A DNA stretch of 64,000 bases from Blasia pusilla (Eukaryota > Marchantiophyta > Marchantiopsida > Blasiales), in the NCBI GenBank assembly GCA_050084515.1, contig CM114274.1, positions 13,702,001-13,766,000 on the forward strand. Reading direction: 5' to 3'. This document shows, piece by piece, positions 13,191-24,868 of the stretch; the first letter of the stretch is position 1, and each line of letters begins with the position of its first letter. The notes under the pieces were generated by a model, which saw only the letters and a list, made by a program, of their open reading frames with translations, was not told the origin of the DNA and did not search any database. A program made the position numbers and the translations under genes.

Positions 13191-13584
13191 CTACATATAC
13201 TCCAAGTTTCTTTTTTCTCATCATCCAACCTATCATAGTGACTTCGCACAAGTTCAATAACTAATTTCCCCCTACACTTTCATCATTTCTTCAGCTAACC
13301 TATCCACTTGTCTTTACAACCCTACATATACTCCGGGGTTTTTTTCTCATCATCTAACACAAGTTCAAAAACACTTTCATCATTACTATCCCTACATATG
13401 GTCCAAATTTTTTTTCATCATCTAACCTATCCAAGTATCCTCGCACTAGTTCAAAAACTAATTTCTCCCCCCACTTTCATCACTACCACCCGCCGTACAT
13501 ATACTCCCAGAATTTTTTTATCATGGAACCTATCCAAGTGTCTTTCTAACACAAATTCAATAAGTAATTTCTCCCGCACATGAA
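13191..13584. repeat. degenerate tandem repeat, about four copies
   Basis: The unit begins CTACATATACTCC, then a T-run, TCATCATCTAACCTATCC, CACAAGTTCAA and CTTTCATCA. Starts are at 13191, 13322, 13392 and 13495, so unit length varies from about 70 to 131 bp through internal deletions. Confidence 0.75.
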
Positions 13585-14350
13585 AGAGGTCATCATAAGC
13601 GGTTGTTGTTTTTTCTTGAACGGACACGTATCAACGAGAAAGCCCGAGGATCCCAAAGCATATGGAACTCGTGCGATCCGCCCCGCAGGACCGGAATACC
13701 GATAGTCGTCTGAGCACGATGGCACGAGGTCCGGAGCACACCGTACATGGTGCCTTGTGATGCGACGCGGCAATCGTCCGAGTTTGCGCATGCGACGGCA
13801 GCCAATGAGCCCCACGCCAGAATCCGGATGCACTCGCACACAACGAACGCAGCGCCGTACCCATCTCATTAGCTCGCTCGCATGACACGCGAGCCCGGGA
13901 CGCCTACTCGCGACCTCAAGATAAATCACAATCTCCGACAATGTGCCCATGTTTTGCACCTTTCAGGCTGTCATGTAAGACAAACGGAAGGGAAGGAACG
14001 AACGTCCTCCCGTTTTGGTCGATGGGTGCGATTGATTGGCCCTCTTTTCATTTCGAGTTTCCGTGTTATTCTCTTTATGTACAATCTGGCGTTCTTTACT
14101 TGTATATGACCGCTTAGCTCTCCTTGGTAGTGGTTATGTGTCGATATTCATAGTTTGACAAATGGATATCTTCTCATAATAATGTAGGCGAGCGGCTTTT
14201 GAGATCCCATGTCTCATACCGACTCTCCACCGTCCTCCATGTTCATTCGCCCTTCTTGGGGTGGGTGTAACCCCTAAATCGAGTGCTCGGTCGCAGGCAT
14301 CGGAACGTGCGATGGAAACTACAGGTTAAGACCCGGCAAAATCTAGTGAT
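13585..14350. other. CpG-rich island
   Basis: CpG dinucleotides are frequent here, unlike the flanking AT-rich and CpG-poor repeats. Open frames in several phases of 13546-13959 are expected from the GC content and carry no motif. In methylated plant genomes such islands often mark unmethylated promoters or recent insertions. I see no gene attached. Confidence 0.55.
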
Positions 14351-15149
14351 GCAAATCTTGTTCCATATGCATCTTTGAAAGTGGTATCTAGCTCTTTTTT
14401 TTTTTCCCCTTTCCCAGTTTATTTAGCCTTGGAATTTGGCAACTCTTTTAATTCTTTTTACTAGTGAGATATCCGTGCATGGGATCTCGTACAAAATTAA
14501 CATCAATATACGTTATTTACCTAACTCATATTTCAGAATTTGACACATGTAAGGAGGGGAGGGTATGTTGACACTGCGTGTCAACAATAGAGGTGCCCCC
14601 ATATGGGAGATAGGGTTCTCTTGATAGTATAATTTTTTCTATTGGAAAGGATGTTTCATTATGATGTTGAAAATCATAATTAACTTGATTTTCAGTACAC
14701 GTAGGAATTCCTCAATTAACTTTATGGTACTTTCTGGTAGGATAGCTACTTGTGAAATACAAATTTTTTATACAGATTATAATCAAATCAAGTTAATTAT
14801 GATTTTCAACTTGCAATGGAAATTTGTGTATGGTGTAAATACTCATATAAATACTGATGCAAAGATAAGTCTTACCAAGGTAGAAATACGCACAAAACGA
14901 AAATTGATATTTTACTGTACATTTAAATATTATACTTTCGTACATGTAAATAATATATGGCTTACTGGTAGGAGATTCCAACGTGAGACTAATACTAGTG
15001 GTGCATGTTTGACTCCTGCCCAACACGTGTTTTGACGGATCAAGATAACGACTAGACTTGATTGGAGGAAACTTGCAAACTCAAGTTACTCTAGTCTTTA
15101 GCGTATCTTTATCAAACCTCTAATACTACTATCCATCTCCTCGACAAGG
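14351..15149. other. AT-rich segment with a 26-bp inverted repeat
   Basis: Perfect inverted arms lie at 14666-14691 and 14785-14810. A 124-codon plus-strand frame at 14661-15035 spans them but is AT-driven and matches nothing I know. Confidence 0.4.
14666..14810. repeat. perfect 26-bp inverted repeat, 93-bp loop
   Basis: The arm beginning GTTGAAAATCATAATTAAC at 14666 is repeated exactly in reverse complement at 14785-14810. It could be a foldback or MITE core. No target duplication was identified. Confidence 0.85.
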
Positions 15150-17603
15150 TTGCAATGGACATATTCTAGGACATGTGATCCCGTCCCACACCCAAGTTTT
15201 TCTAGTAATCAAATCATTTGCACGAGCTCAGGGATGAGTTCCAAGTATGAGATATATTCAGGGTGCGAGCAAGTGAGTGAGGGGTGTGAGCAAGACACGA
15301 GTAGAACGCCTATCTACAAGCCCGTGTCTTGCTTGCGTTTGACTCACACGAGCGGACTTTGGGTTCACGGGCAAAGTATGTGCACACACACCCCATACCC
15401 GACCCGCACATACAAGATGTAGGCTAGAAAAAAAACCACGATAGCTTGCACCCGTTTTGCGCAGTTGGGATGTAGGTAGAGTGAGGATAGGGGTGCATGA
15501 CCATGCATGGGCCAGGCGGGGTGCGGGATTAGTTACAAGGATATGGGCTCGAGTACGGGGTGCAAGCAATCAGGCCTACACAGACATGTCTATCCCTAGG
15601 ACAAACATAAGTCCGTAGAAGCAGACTTTATCTATGTGCAACCCTTCTCCTTATAGGCACCCTTTAGACACTCATCAATCCACTACAAGAGACATGACAC
15701 CTGCAACCATAGAGGTAACTTGTGTGTGTAGATCACCCTTTCCTTGCATTTTTTTGTAGCACCTTATGATCTTATATCATACATGTATTGTTTCAACTCA
15801 AGCCATGAGGCTCCATGAGATTGGCATTAGAGAGATTTCCTTCTTGTAAGATGCTTTTATGTATTGAATATGCATAAACATAAGCTCTATTTATTTAGAT
15901 GATGTAATAAATATAGATTATGATCTATATACGTATGGATGCAAGGCAGAAGGGAGGAGGGAGATACCCTTGACTGGCATCCATGGCATTCCAATATAAC
16001 TATGTTGATGTATTAAGCAAGGATTCTCTTGTGTTAAGAGTCAACTAGGATTGACAGCAAAATCACACACATTTTCTATGTGGAGTGTATGGACCATATG
16101 TCTCTTTGCTATCAACACAATGCGTGTATATTTGTTTAATATTTTTGAGTTGTATTGGGAGTCAATTTCAACCTAGAACATTTGAAGGAATCTTAGCTAT
16201 TGTTCTAAGTAGCCAAGATTTAGGTGATATTTATAGCTACTAAGTATATTTCTATCTAAAGATTGAGAGTCAATTTCTGGGATAGTGCACTATTGTATGT
16301 ACCGGGCATTTATATGTGTGTTTCTAAGCTTGTGAATCTCGACCAAGTGAGAGCACATGTACATATATGGTTGGTTACACATAAACACAAGTCCCTCAAT
16401 GCCTTAGACATAGATTTTTGTATTTAAAAAAAAAATTTCTTCCCATGTAGCGGAAATGATCAAGTCCACAAACATGGACAATAGGCTTGGAACCAAGGGC
16501 GAAAGAGTTTTTTAAATCAAGGTGAAGTTTCATTATTTAAAAAATCCATTGAAGCACAAAAAAAGGTTAGAGAAATTTGAAGGATGGAGGTTTCTCAAGG
16601 GTATGTATAGCAAGTAAGATTAGATTTGAGGGTGAAGGGTTCATTAGGGAAATGTGGTGAGGAATCTATGCTAATCAAGGCATAATTAAGATGGATAAAT
16701 CAAAAAGTATATGGGCATTTTTTGTTGTGTTTTGGTTGACGAAAGAGATAGTGCTAAGTCAATGAATGTCAAGTTCACTACATGTTTAAAAGACATGATC
16801 TTTAGAAAAAATACTAGACTAAGTGGTCATCTCCCTAATTTTTCAGTCATTTCAAGACCATTTATTAGTGGACATATAAGTTGGCTTCCAATACCATCTA
16901 AATGATTTGATCATTATCACATGCTAAGATTGAAACTCAAGATAATCAACCATTAGATGTCCCACCAAATTGCAAAACAATCGCTTCCACACCATGAAAA
17001 GCCTAAGGTTCAACCGCATGGGGATTTTGAATCTCTTTGAAATCTAATAACTCTTAAAATATTTGATGAAATCATCTAAATTCGTGGTGGTCACAATTCA
17101 ATGCCTCGTATGGAAGCCTAAGTGGTTCTTTACCAAAGACCTTTAGTACCTCACTACACTTTGTATCCCACTAACTCCACAACTCCTCAAAGTACCCCAT
17201 TCTTCCAAATATTTCTAGAACATGATAATGATAACCATGATTCATACTCTCAACACTTCAAATTAACCTAAGCCTCCCACACTCCTCAACATCTTATCTA
17301 ACCTAATAGTAATACCTACCTAAATCCAAGATTATACTCTAGAAACCACTTGATATATGTAGATATGCTATATGCCGGAGGGTTGTACACTCAACAACCT
17401 CATATATATATCCAACTATCATAACTTTGCTCACACACAACCACCCATTTATCTCCACAAGGTCTATTGCAAGTTTTACAAGATACCCAACACCCTCAAT
17501 CATAAATGACATATGGAGCAATAGAACTTGAATAAATAACCAAAACACATACCCTACAAATCCTTTGCATGGTCGATATTAATTGCTTGGTATAGTGTGG
17601 AGA
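15150..17603. other. no recognisable gene
   Basis: 15250-15570 is a more GC-rich stretch with repeated GCCCGTG, GCAAGACACG and GTGTGAGC words and resembles 18980-19200. The remainder is AT-rich with no motif I can assign. Confidence 0.3.
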
Positions 17604-17919
17604 TCTACTATTGAAGATTGAGTTACAATCAAGCTCATCAAACACCTCAACTGCTACATTTGGTACTCACACGAAGTAGGGAAGCTTAATCTTGGTTAGT
17701 GAATTAAGCACAATCATCTTGACTAGGATTAGTTGATCACATTTAGTCTAACTCGAAACTATGGTTAAGATAAGGGTTTAGGGTTGCTTGTATATACCCT
17801 ATATAATTGAGAAGGGACCAGCCTAATTGTCTCATTGCAAAAAAAATTCCTCCATGGTGGTGTGTGAGTGTGAGCCATTTTCCACCAGTTATGCTTCTTT
17901 AGCAGTTTTCTACATCTCC
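17604..17919 (+). mobile_element. solo LTR of the copia-B family
   Basis: 17609-17914 (306 bp) matches both LTRs of the copia element at 55318-60203, from TATTGAAGATTGAGTTACAA through CTATATAATTGAGAAG to CAGTTTTCTACA. Flanking pentamers are TCTAC at 17604-17608 and TCTCC at 17915-17919, a target duplication with one mismatch. No internal domain follows, so it arose by LTR-LTR recombination. Confidence 0.88.
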
Positions 17920-20039
17920 AAGGTATAAAAATCTGTAATAATGAAAAGCCAAATCTCCCATATGTGGATACAAACCTATATATATCACTCTAGTACTCCA
18001 TCAAGGACCTTCAAGTTGAATCTCCTATGTGTGTGGATGGACCTAACAATCAACATCAATGCATATGTTATAACCACTAAGAGTATGTTGTGGAGCATTA
18101 TTGCACATCATTCACAGAGGCACAAGTTGATGGTTCTTGTGGGTGGGCTATTAAAAATTATGTCACTATCTCTAGAACTTTGCCATCGACCAATGGTGCC
18201 CATACTTATATTGGCACCACTCCGTACCACTTGACAAGTCATTCAAACTCATAAAAAACCATATCGAATAAAATTCACAGAAAGAGAAAGGTTAAAAATG
18301 GGTTGAAATATGGCTATTAAGGGTTGGGAATAACAACAAAAATTATTCTGAAAAATGCACTAAATATCTAAAAATGTGCCATTAGAAAATCAAATTGAAA
18401 ATATGTTGAAAAATTGGGTTTTTATTGTCTCGGTCCAACCACTAAAATATTCTAATATGCAGTTGCTTCTTAGGTTGCCATCTAGCCTAAGAGAGTGTAA
18501 GTCCTGAGTTCCACCCCAAACATTTTCATTCTTTCTCAAGTCATAACCTTCATTATTTGAGATGCATGTTCCGACTTGTGTCTCACATATTTTCTATGAT
18601 ATTACGATGGATTTCCATCCCATCATGAGCCTAGTACTAGAGTTCTAATGTTCTATGCTAACGCGCGTTTGGTCATGAGGGTTACAAGAGTATGCTTGGT
18701 TTTGTCAAGATTTAGGACCCAATCATGTTATAGAAATGACATATACCAACATCCCAATTTATTTTCTAAAATTGAATCAATTCTCACTGAGGAAGGTCAC
18801 AAGCATACTCACCGTACTTTGAACATTTCTATGTGAATTGAAGACACTAGGCTACCTTCCCAGTCAAGAATGATCATAGGTTTTAGTTATTAAATCTAGT
18901 CTAGGTATCTTAAGGGCATGGTTGCACAGAAACAGACATGCCCAACGGGTCCCCCATCCAGGTTTTTTTTGTAACACCAATGGCCCGTAGCCGCTCAGGA
19001 CGTGGGAACGGGTGCGAGCTCAGATCGCGGGAGGCAGGAAAAAATTGGCTCAAATGTAACCGGCATTGGCCTGCACACACTCTGTAAGTAGGTATGTGCC
19101 ATGCTCGTGTAGGGCCCGCAAGGCAAGCTCTAGCTCACACAAGATGAACCTCTAGCCTAGTTGCAGGTCTTGTATGGGGCTAGCCCGCCTTGTGTGTAGC
19201 ACTCTAGTGCCTCTAAAAACAAAATTGGCCACATTTTCACCCTTGCATTTGAAGTGAAAGTAACATTAGGAACAACGCAGGAAGAAAAGTAATAGGCAAT
19301 CAAAATTGGTTCTATGCCTTTCCATAATTAACCTACCATTCCAAGTATTAAACCTTGCAAATACTGGCATACCCCCATACAATCAAAGGTCTAAAATCAC
19401 ACGTAAGAAATGAAAAAAAAAATGCACATTGATCGACACAATTTACATTATTATTAGAAAATGACTCTTCATTTTGAGATCACATCTCTTTTAGACATAA
19501 ATTTTTTTCAATCAATAAAATTGTTTCACTGTCTAAATAGGTAAAATCACTCAAATTTAGAAATAAATAATTCAAAATTATATATCACACGCACACGACT
19601 ATAACATTCGGCATTTGATACATATAAAATTTTACATATCGACAAGTAGAACCAGTATGCGGCCCTTTGGTAAGGGTGGGAAAGAGACACATTTATATTT
19701 AGTAAAAACCATAAGTTTGAGTTTGTATATTTACGCCAAGAGGATAAGTTTTTTGGGACCAGAAAAAATTGGCTCACACAAGAGGATAGGACTACTAGTT
19801 ATATATACCCAAAAATTAGCACGAAAATACAAACCACTAGTTATGTATGCCAAGAATACAAAGAAATGCAAGTTGTGGACCAAAGGGAAGAGATTTAGGT
19901 GTTTGTATACGAGGGTTTGTTGAGAATAGGAGGGAGAGGATTTATATATTTGTATACGAGGAAAACATACCTTTCGAATGAAGTCGCACAAATTTAAACA
20001 CAAGAATTGGGTTACATGAATAGAGAGAGACAACAAAAT
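17920..20039. other. no recognisable gene
   Basis: 18980-19200 is GC-richer and shares GCCCGC and GTGC words with 15250-15570. A 102-codon frame at 19615-19923 has no motif. The rest is AT-rich. Confidence 0.3.
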
Positions 20040-21000
20040 TTTCATCCACCGTATTCATCAATCACGAAAACGGATAATTTGTTTTGCACGAATGCAAAAC
20101 AAAACAAGTGATACATGAAGCAGGGTCCCGAGAGTTTCTTTGACAACTGGAAGATTCCCGGTCTCTACACAGCCGAGCGGCAATTTTTGAAGATTTCGTC
20201 ATTCCAGCCGGCTAAACAAATACGAATACAAACGACACCCTCCCTGATCCCTCGGTTTTTTCCCGATAAATGACAAATTGAATCGAAATTCTCAAATTCT
20301 TCGGTCGGGTTCGCCACGTAACCCCGGTTCTCCCCGGACATCCATATGAAGGAGGCCGTAGTAGCATAATTGATTCAAGTGCGTGGACCAAAAGGAATCT
20401 TCACTCGGGCCCAGAATAAAAATGTGCCCGTGTAAATACGGATGGCCAAATCAATCATTAGACGGTATAAATTCAAACCTGCCCGTTCCAAGAATCTAGA
20501 CAATTTTGAATTTTAGTTCCCGTTCTAAGGGTTCTAATTAAGTGAAAGACCGTACAGACCTGCCTACCACCCATGATGTGATCATTGTGACCAAATCCGA
20601 GGAATTATTTTATTTTATTTCCAGGTTTCCGGGGTAATCCTGTCGGGTGGTGTTCGACATCGCTTTCCCGAACAAGTTTAACAAACCGGTCGAAAGCATA
20701 GTGGAAAGTACTTTCTGACCGGCAAACCGGAGGAAGGAAGGAACCGCCTCCGCAGCAAGCCAGTGCCATCTGGAGCGGGTGCGACCAATTGGAACGTGGC
20801 GACACCTGATAGCTGTAGTACGATGGGATGTCCGCAGGCATCGTATCGCGTTCCACATGTTGTGACGCGGCTACCGCCCGTTGGGTTCGCGCTAGGCGAC
20901 AAAACCAATCAGTGGTACTACCGATGCTGTCCATCGAGTTTTGTCAGGTTCGGATAGCATCCGCACACGTGGTGGGTATGCACGCGCTCATAAATAAATA
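20040..21000. other. CpG-rich island
   Basis: Many CpG sites in an AT-rich setting. 20640-20950 is open in four of the six phases, as GC-rich DNA often is. The longest frame is 109 codons on the minus strand (20605-20934) and has no known motif. TTTATTTCCAG at about 20622 looks like a splice acceptor, but I could not build an exon series. Confidence 0.5.
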
Positions 21001-21119
21001 ATTTATTATATGTACGAGAACACAGTCTTCCAACAGAAATTTCACGAGTCGAATATGAAGGTTGCATTCTTTTCCACTATCAAATATATAAAATATGTGA
21101 AGAGAAAAGATGGAAAACC

Positions 21120-21400
21120 TATCACGATATAAAAGAGGGGGCATGGAGAGTCAAAAAATAGACCTCAAGAGTCGGAACCGACCCCGAGGAGAAAGAAGGG
21201 GCTTCCTCCCAACGACCAAAATCACCAACAATAGAAACAATATCAGCAACACTTAGAGAACTATGACTACTATCAAGCGGGCTTCCAGCATTGGCGTCTC
21301 CAACCGCTTGAGCCCGCCGCAGAAGCCCATTTGCCTGGGCGCGCTGCAAAGCTGCCGTTGCCTACAATAAAGTATCGCAGTGGCTAAGGACAACCCATTT
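21120..21400 (-). repeat. dispersed repeat R2
   Basis: Matches the middle of the repeat at 11520-11790. On the minus strand one 75-codon frame (21349-21122) reads SVADIVSIVGDFGRWEE and looks protein-like. The R2 copy at 11.6 kb keeps only parts of it. It may be a captured gene fragment; I cannot name it. Confidence 0.5.
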
Positions 21401-21664
21401 CTCGACTGGAGATGATGGGCGGAATCCGTAAGGAACGAGTCAAACCTCTCCCCCATCGCCCCGTACATCTCAATGGCTAAGGGGATAAATCGATGTCCGC
21501 CATGAAGTCGACTATAAATGTGGGTCGACTATAAATCGATGTTTATCAGATGATGGCCTGATCGGTGAAGATTCTCGAGTGGTGTTCGTCCTACTTTTGG
21601 ATTTTGAAGAAAAGTGGTCTCTAGGGCTTTTAAGAAAATGGCGCATGGTAGGAACTCAGCTAAC

Positions 21665-21740
21665 GGTTAGCGTATGGATTAATATATCCACTTTATTATG
21701 GATATACGCTAACCTCCATACGCTTAGCGTATGGAGGTTA
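21665..21740. repeat. compound hairpin: 31-bp palindrome plus a second inverted pair
   Basis: 21710-21740 is a perfect palindrome with a one-base centre and 15-bp arms (TAACCTCCATACGCT). The 11-bp word GGTTAGCGTAT at 21665-21675 pairs with ATACGCTAACC at 21704-21714, so the same word occurs three times in alternating orientation. Confidence 0.9.
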
Positions 21741-23079
21741 TTTTATTCAGAACTAGTGAAGATATCTACACGTAGGGAATGGTTCCTTACTAGGATTGCA
21801 GTGGACGGCGTAATTAATAAAACATCTCATGACAAACATCCAATGAACCATTTTTCATAATTGATATTAGAAAGAGAAAAATACATATTTGGAAAGGTAG
21901 GTTAAATAAACTAGTAAGCGGCCCGGGTTTTTAAAGTGGATCCGGGAAGAAGGTTCAGATAAGACTAATACAAACAGGAAGAAAAAAGGGCAAAGACTAA
22001 CACAATGGGAAGAATCAAGGGTTAGGGCAATACGACGAGAAGACGAACCCGACGGGAAAGAAGAAGAATACGGTGTTGAGAAGAATGGTCCCCTATGAGG
22101 AGAGCATTAATACTAAAATCCGGGAGTAATTGGTTTGGCAAGGAAAGAATTATTTTAGTCCATCGAACGGTCTAGAAATTCACATCCGAGGATGGAGAAT
22201 TCTGTCTAATAACTTGTATTCTACAGCCTCTGCACTTGGGGCTCGCATGTTGTAGGGGCCGTAAAACCAATTACTAGTTTGTGTGAAATATTCCAAATAT
22301 ATGGTAACAAATGGTGGCATCGGTCTTATGCATTTTGGTTATTCTCTTTGTCACGCCATGAAGACATAAGTGTTTTTTAAAATTCGTACCTATTCATCTT
22401 CGGGTAAGGTAGAAGTGAGTTATGGTTGAAGAGGAACATCAACAAAGCCGAGTACCAAACCGAGATTCAAAGTAAGGACTTGCTCCTCACGAGAGGGCAT
22501 GTTTTCCACTATACTAGAATCTCATGCTTGTAATAGGTGGTAACGATAAAAGCCTTATTATGTTATCCAAACATAAAATGTGGTTAAGATAGGTTAAGAT
22601 AACCTGACCTCGGGTTAGAGAACATGAGGATGAATAGGGTAGAGGGTTTCTTAGGATACATGGAAATAAATCATAGTAGCATTAGTTAAATGATAGAGTT
22701 ATTTTAATGGATAATTCTTAAGAAATAGAGATTTGGTACATATTTTTCAATCGAGTGATGATAACATGGAATATTTTAATCACAATTAGAATAAGAATTT
22801 GATCTTTTGAGAAAAATGATGGGAGATGGAATAGTAGGACTCTCCGTAGATTTTGGAAGTTTGGAATTTTTTTGAAGAGTTTTAGACTCCATAGTGTGTC
22901 AATGAAGATCTAATTAAATAGCAAGGAGCAAAGTCTTCAACATATAAGACTTAGAAGTTAGGAGGACATAGTATAAAGAAAAGATTGTTTGAAGAGAAGA
23001 TTGTCATTTGTGGAGAGTTAGCTAGTTAGAAAAGCATTGTCAAAGCAAAGCCAGAAAATGCTTTTTATCAAGGGATCAA
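21741..23079. other. no recognisable gene
   Basis: Purine-rich plus strand. By position it may be the decayed upstream part of the gypsy gag fragment that follows. Confidence 0.25.
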
Positions 23080-23600
23080 GAGATTTCAAGTGAGGAACCA
23101 TCCCGACTTCCATTCGTGGTTGAATTGTCATCATTGGACAGTAGCTTAAGTGACGAGATTATAGACAGAGACAATATTATATGGGGAGAGGATTTGAGAG
23201 ACCGACGACATAAGCCATAGGGGCATGTAACGTTTCCCGAGTGCAGCAGGTACCAATGACTTAGATGATTTCATCTAGGATTTTGATATTTGGTATGGCT
23301 TCCAAGAGATATATCCCTATGCAGTTCAACCCTTTTGTGGCATGGAAGAGTTTGTTCCAACACTTGGAATATCCACCTATGGATGATTATTGAGAGTTTT
23401 GATCTTTATGCACTATAGAGATCAAAGCTTGGAGGGTGTATTGGGCTTTAAAGTATATGTCCATCAGTGGTTGAGAAGCCTATAATGGGTTAGTGTGAGC
23501 AGTTACATCCAAACCATCAGCCCAAGGACTAAATGGAGAGAATAGGAGTGATCGTTCTCAAGTGGCAAAGACCTCTCGTAATAGAGAGCCACCTATTTTT
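23080..23600 (+). pseudogene. Ty3/gypsy gag fragment
   Basis: Collinear with 36331-36760: GAATTGTCATCATTGGACA matches GAATCATCATCACTGGACA, then ACTTAGATGA, CAGTTCAACCCTTT, GGCATGGAAG and GGAGGGTGTATTGGGC. Stops and frame changes are frequent. It contains only the N-terminal part of gag, with no zinc knuckle or pol. Confidence 0.7.
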
Positions 23601-23782
23601 AGTCAAATTAGAGATTGTCCAAGAGTTGAGGAGGAACTATGGATGGTACATCATATATGTAGGACTAACCAAGGAGAACTCCCCACTCTAGTTGTTTGAT
23701 AATACCACACTTGTTGTCACTATCGCTCGCTTTATGGTGGGTCTAGTGGATATATCTACCAGCTTATCAATTGTAGCTTACC

Positions 23783-24085
23783 ATGACTGTGAGAAAACAG
23801 AAAGTGACAAAATCACTGAAATATTTATAAAACTTAGAGATACAAAGTGGCCAAGTCCGTCCGTGCGCTCATAGAAGAGCTCCAATGGAACCTGAACATG
23901 GAGATAACTCGACATACGAGAATGCGCTACCGTTGCGGCTCCCGACTTTTTCACTACTCTGGAAACTAGGGTTTTTTACCTATTTTTCTTTGTTTCTATT
24001 AATAGAAATTTTTTCCCAAGATGATTGCTATGGGCTAAGATGTAGCTTGACCAAGCTACATCTTAGTCCATAGCAATCATCTTGG
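23783..24085 (+). mobile_element. hairpin-LTR family copy B (truncated)
   Basis: The LTR starts TGTGAGAAAACAG at 23788 and follows the family to the A/T run at about 24013. There it passes straight into a 70-bp near-perfect hairpin (24016-24085) instead of the family's 31-bp hairpin, and the 3' half of the LTR is missing. The 5' flank is ATGAC; no matching 3' flank was found. Confidence 0.8.
24016..24085. repeat. 70-bp near-perfect hairpin
   Basis: Arms 24016-24049 and 24052-24085 (34 nt each) are complementary except at one position, which would form a G-U pair in RNA. The loop is 2 nt. The arm begins CCAAGATGATTGCTATGG. Confidence 0.95.
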
Positions 24086-24868
24086 CAATGATGGAAGAAG
24101 TGGAACTCAACCATAAGAAGAGTGGGGACACTAAACCAAGGAATAGGCACGGAGGCACCATGTATCATGTGGTTTTATTTCTCATTGACAATCAATGACT
24201 ATGTTGAATGGGCCAAGGAAGCTCTAGAGACCCATGATGTTGGTTCATTGCTAGTGACGATCGAGCAGTAGCGGCTTGCAAAAATATTGACTTGAAGTGG
24301 TAATGCCATTTGGTTGTTAAGGCATCAAGTGGCGACTGTCCAAGTTAAAGGAGGGAGATTGAGGCAATTTTGTGCTCACAATCAGAGGTTGCTCTTGTTT
24401 GTATGTGACCATTAATGAATGCCATGGTTGAGCATGTTTTCTATCCTATGCTCCAAACTTGTTTATTTTCTCTCACGAGAAGTTGTTTCCATTCAATTCT
24501 TGTGTTGCAAGGATTGGACAAATATTGTTTGGAAAGCATCTTTTTCTTTTCTAGAAGTAACGTTAAAGTGGAGGATGCCCATGGAATGTAGGAGATTTAG
24601 GTGTAGTGGGAAAGCTCAATGAGTTATTGAAAAATATTCTCAGACCATCAAAATAGTTGATGTAGAGGCTACCAACAATAGGAGATCTTTGGATGATTTG
24701 CAACGGATTGCCACTCATGAAGAGAAGATATAACGAAGGGAAAAAGGAATTAGCTAGAAATCTAGGAAGAAAGAAGACCATATGTCCTTGAACATCATGC
24801 AAAGGCGTCAGATCAAGACAACTTTCAATAGTACAAAACCATTTAATTAAACACCACAGATACCTCCT
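24086..24868. other. unassigned sequence upstream of the CACTA transposase
   Basis: No motif recognised. It may be the 5' part of the CACTA element. No CACTA terminus was found here. Confidence 0.25.

Noticed and set aside
13546-13959. 137-, 85- and 82-codon frames on the minus strand
   Set aside because: Three overlapping phases open together, as expected in GC-rich DNA; no motif.
14221-14340. GC-rich segment considered as a tRNA gene
   Set aside because: No cloverleaf or A/B box could be fitted.
15683-15700. CACTACAAGAG, a CACTA-like tip
   Set aside because: No partner end or subterminal repeats; short matches are expected by chance.
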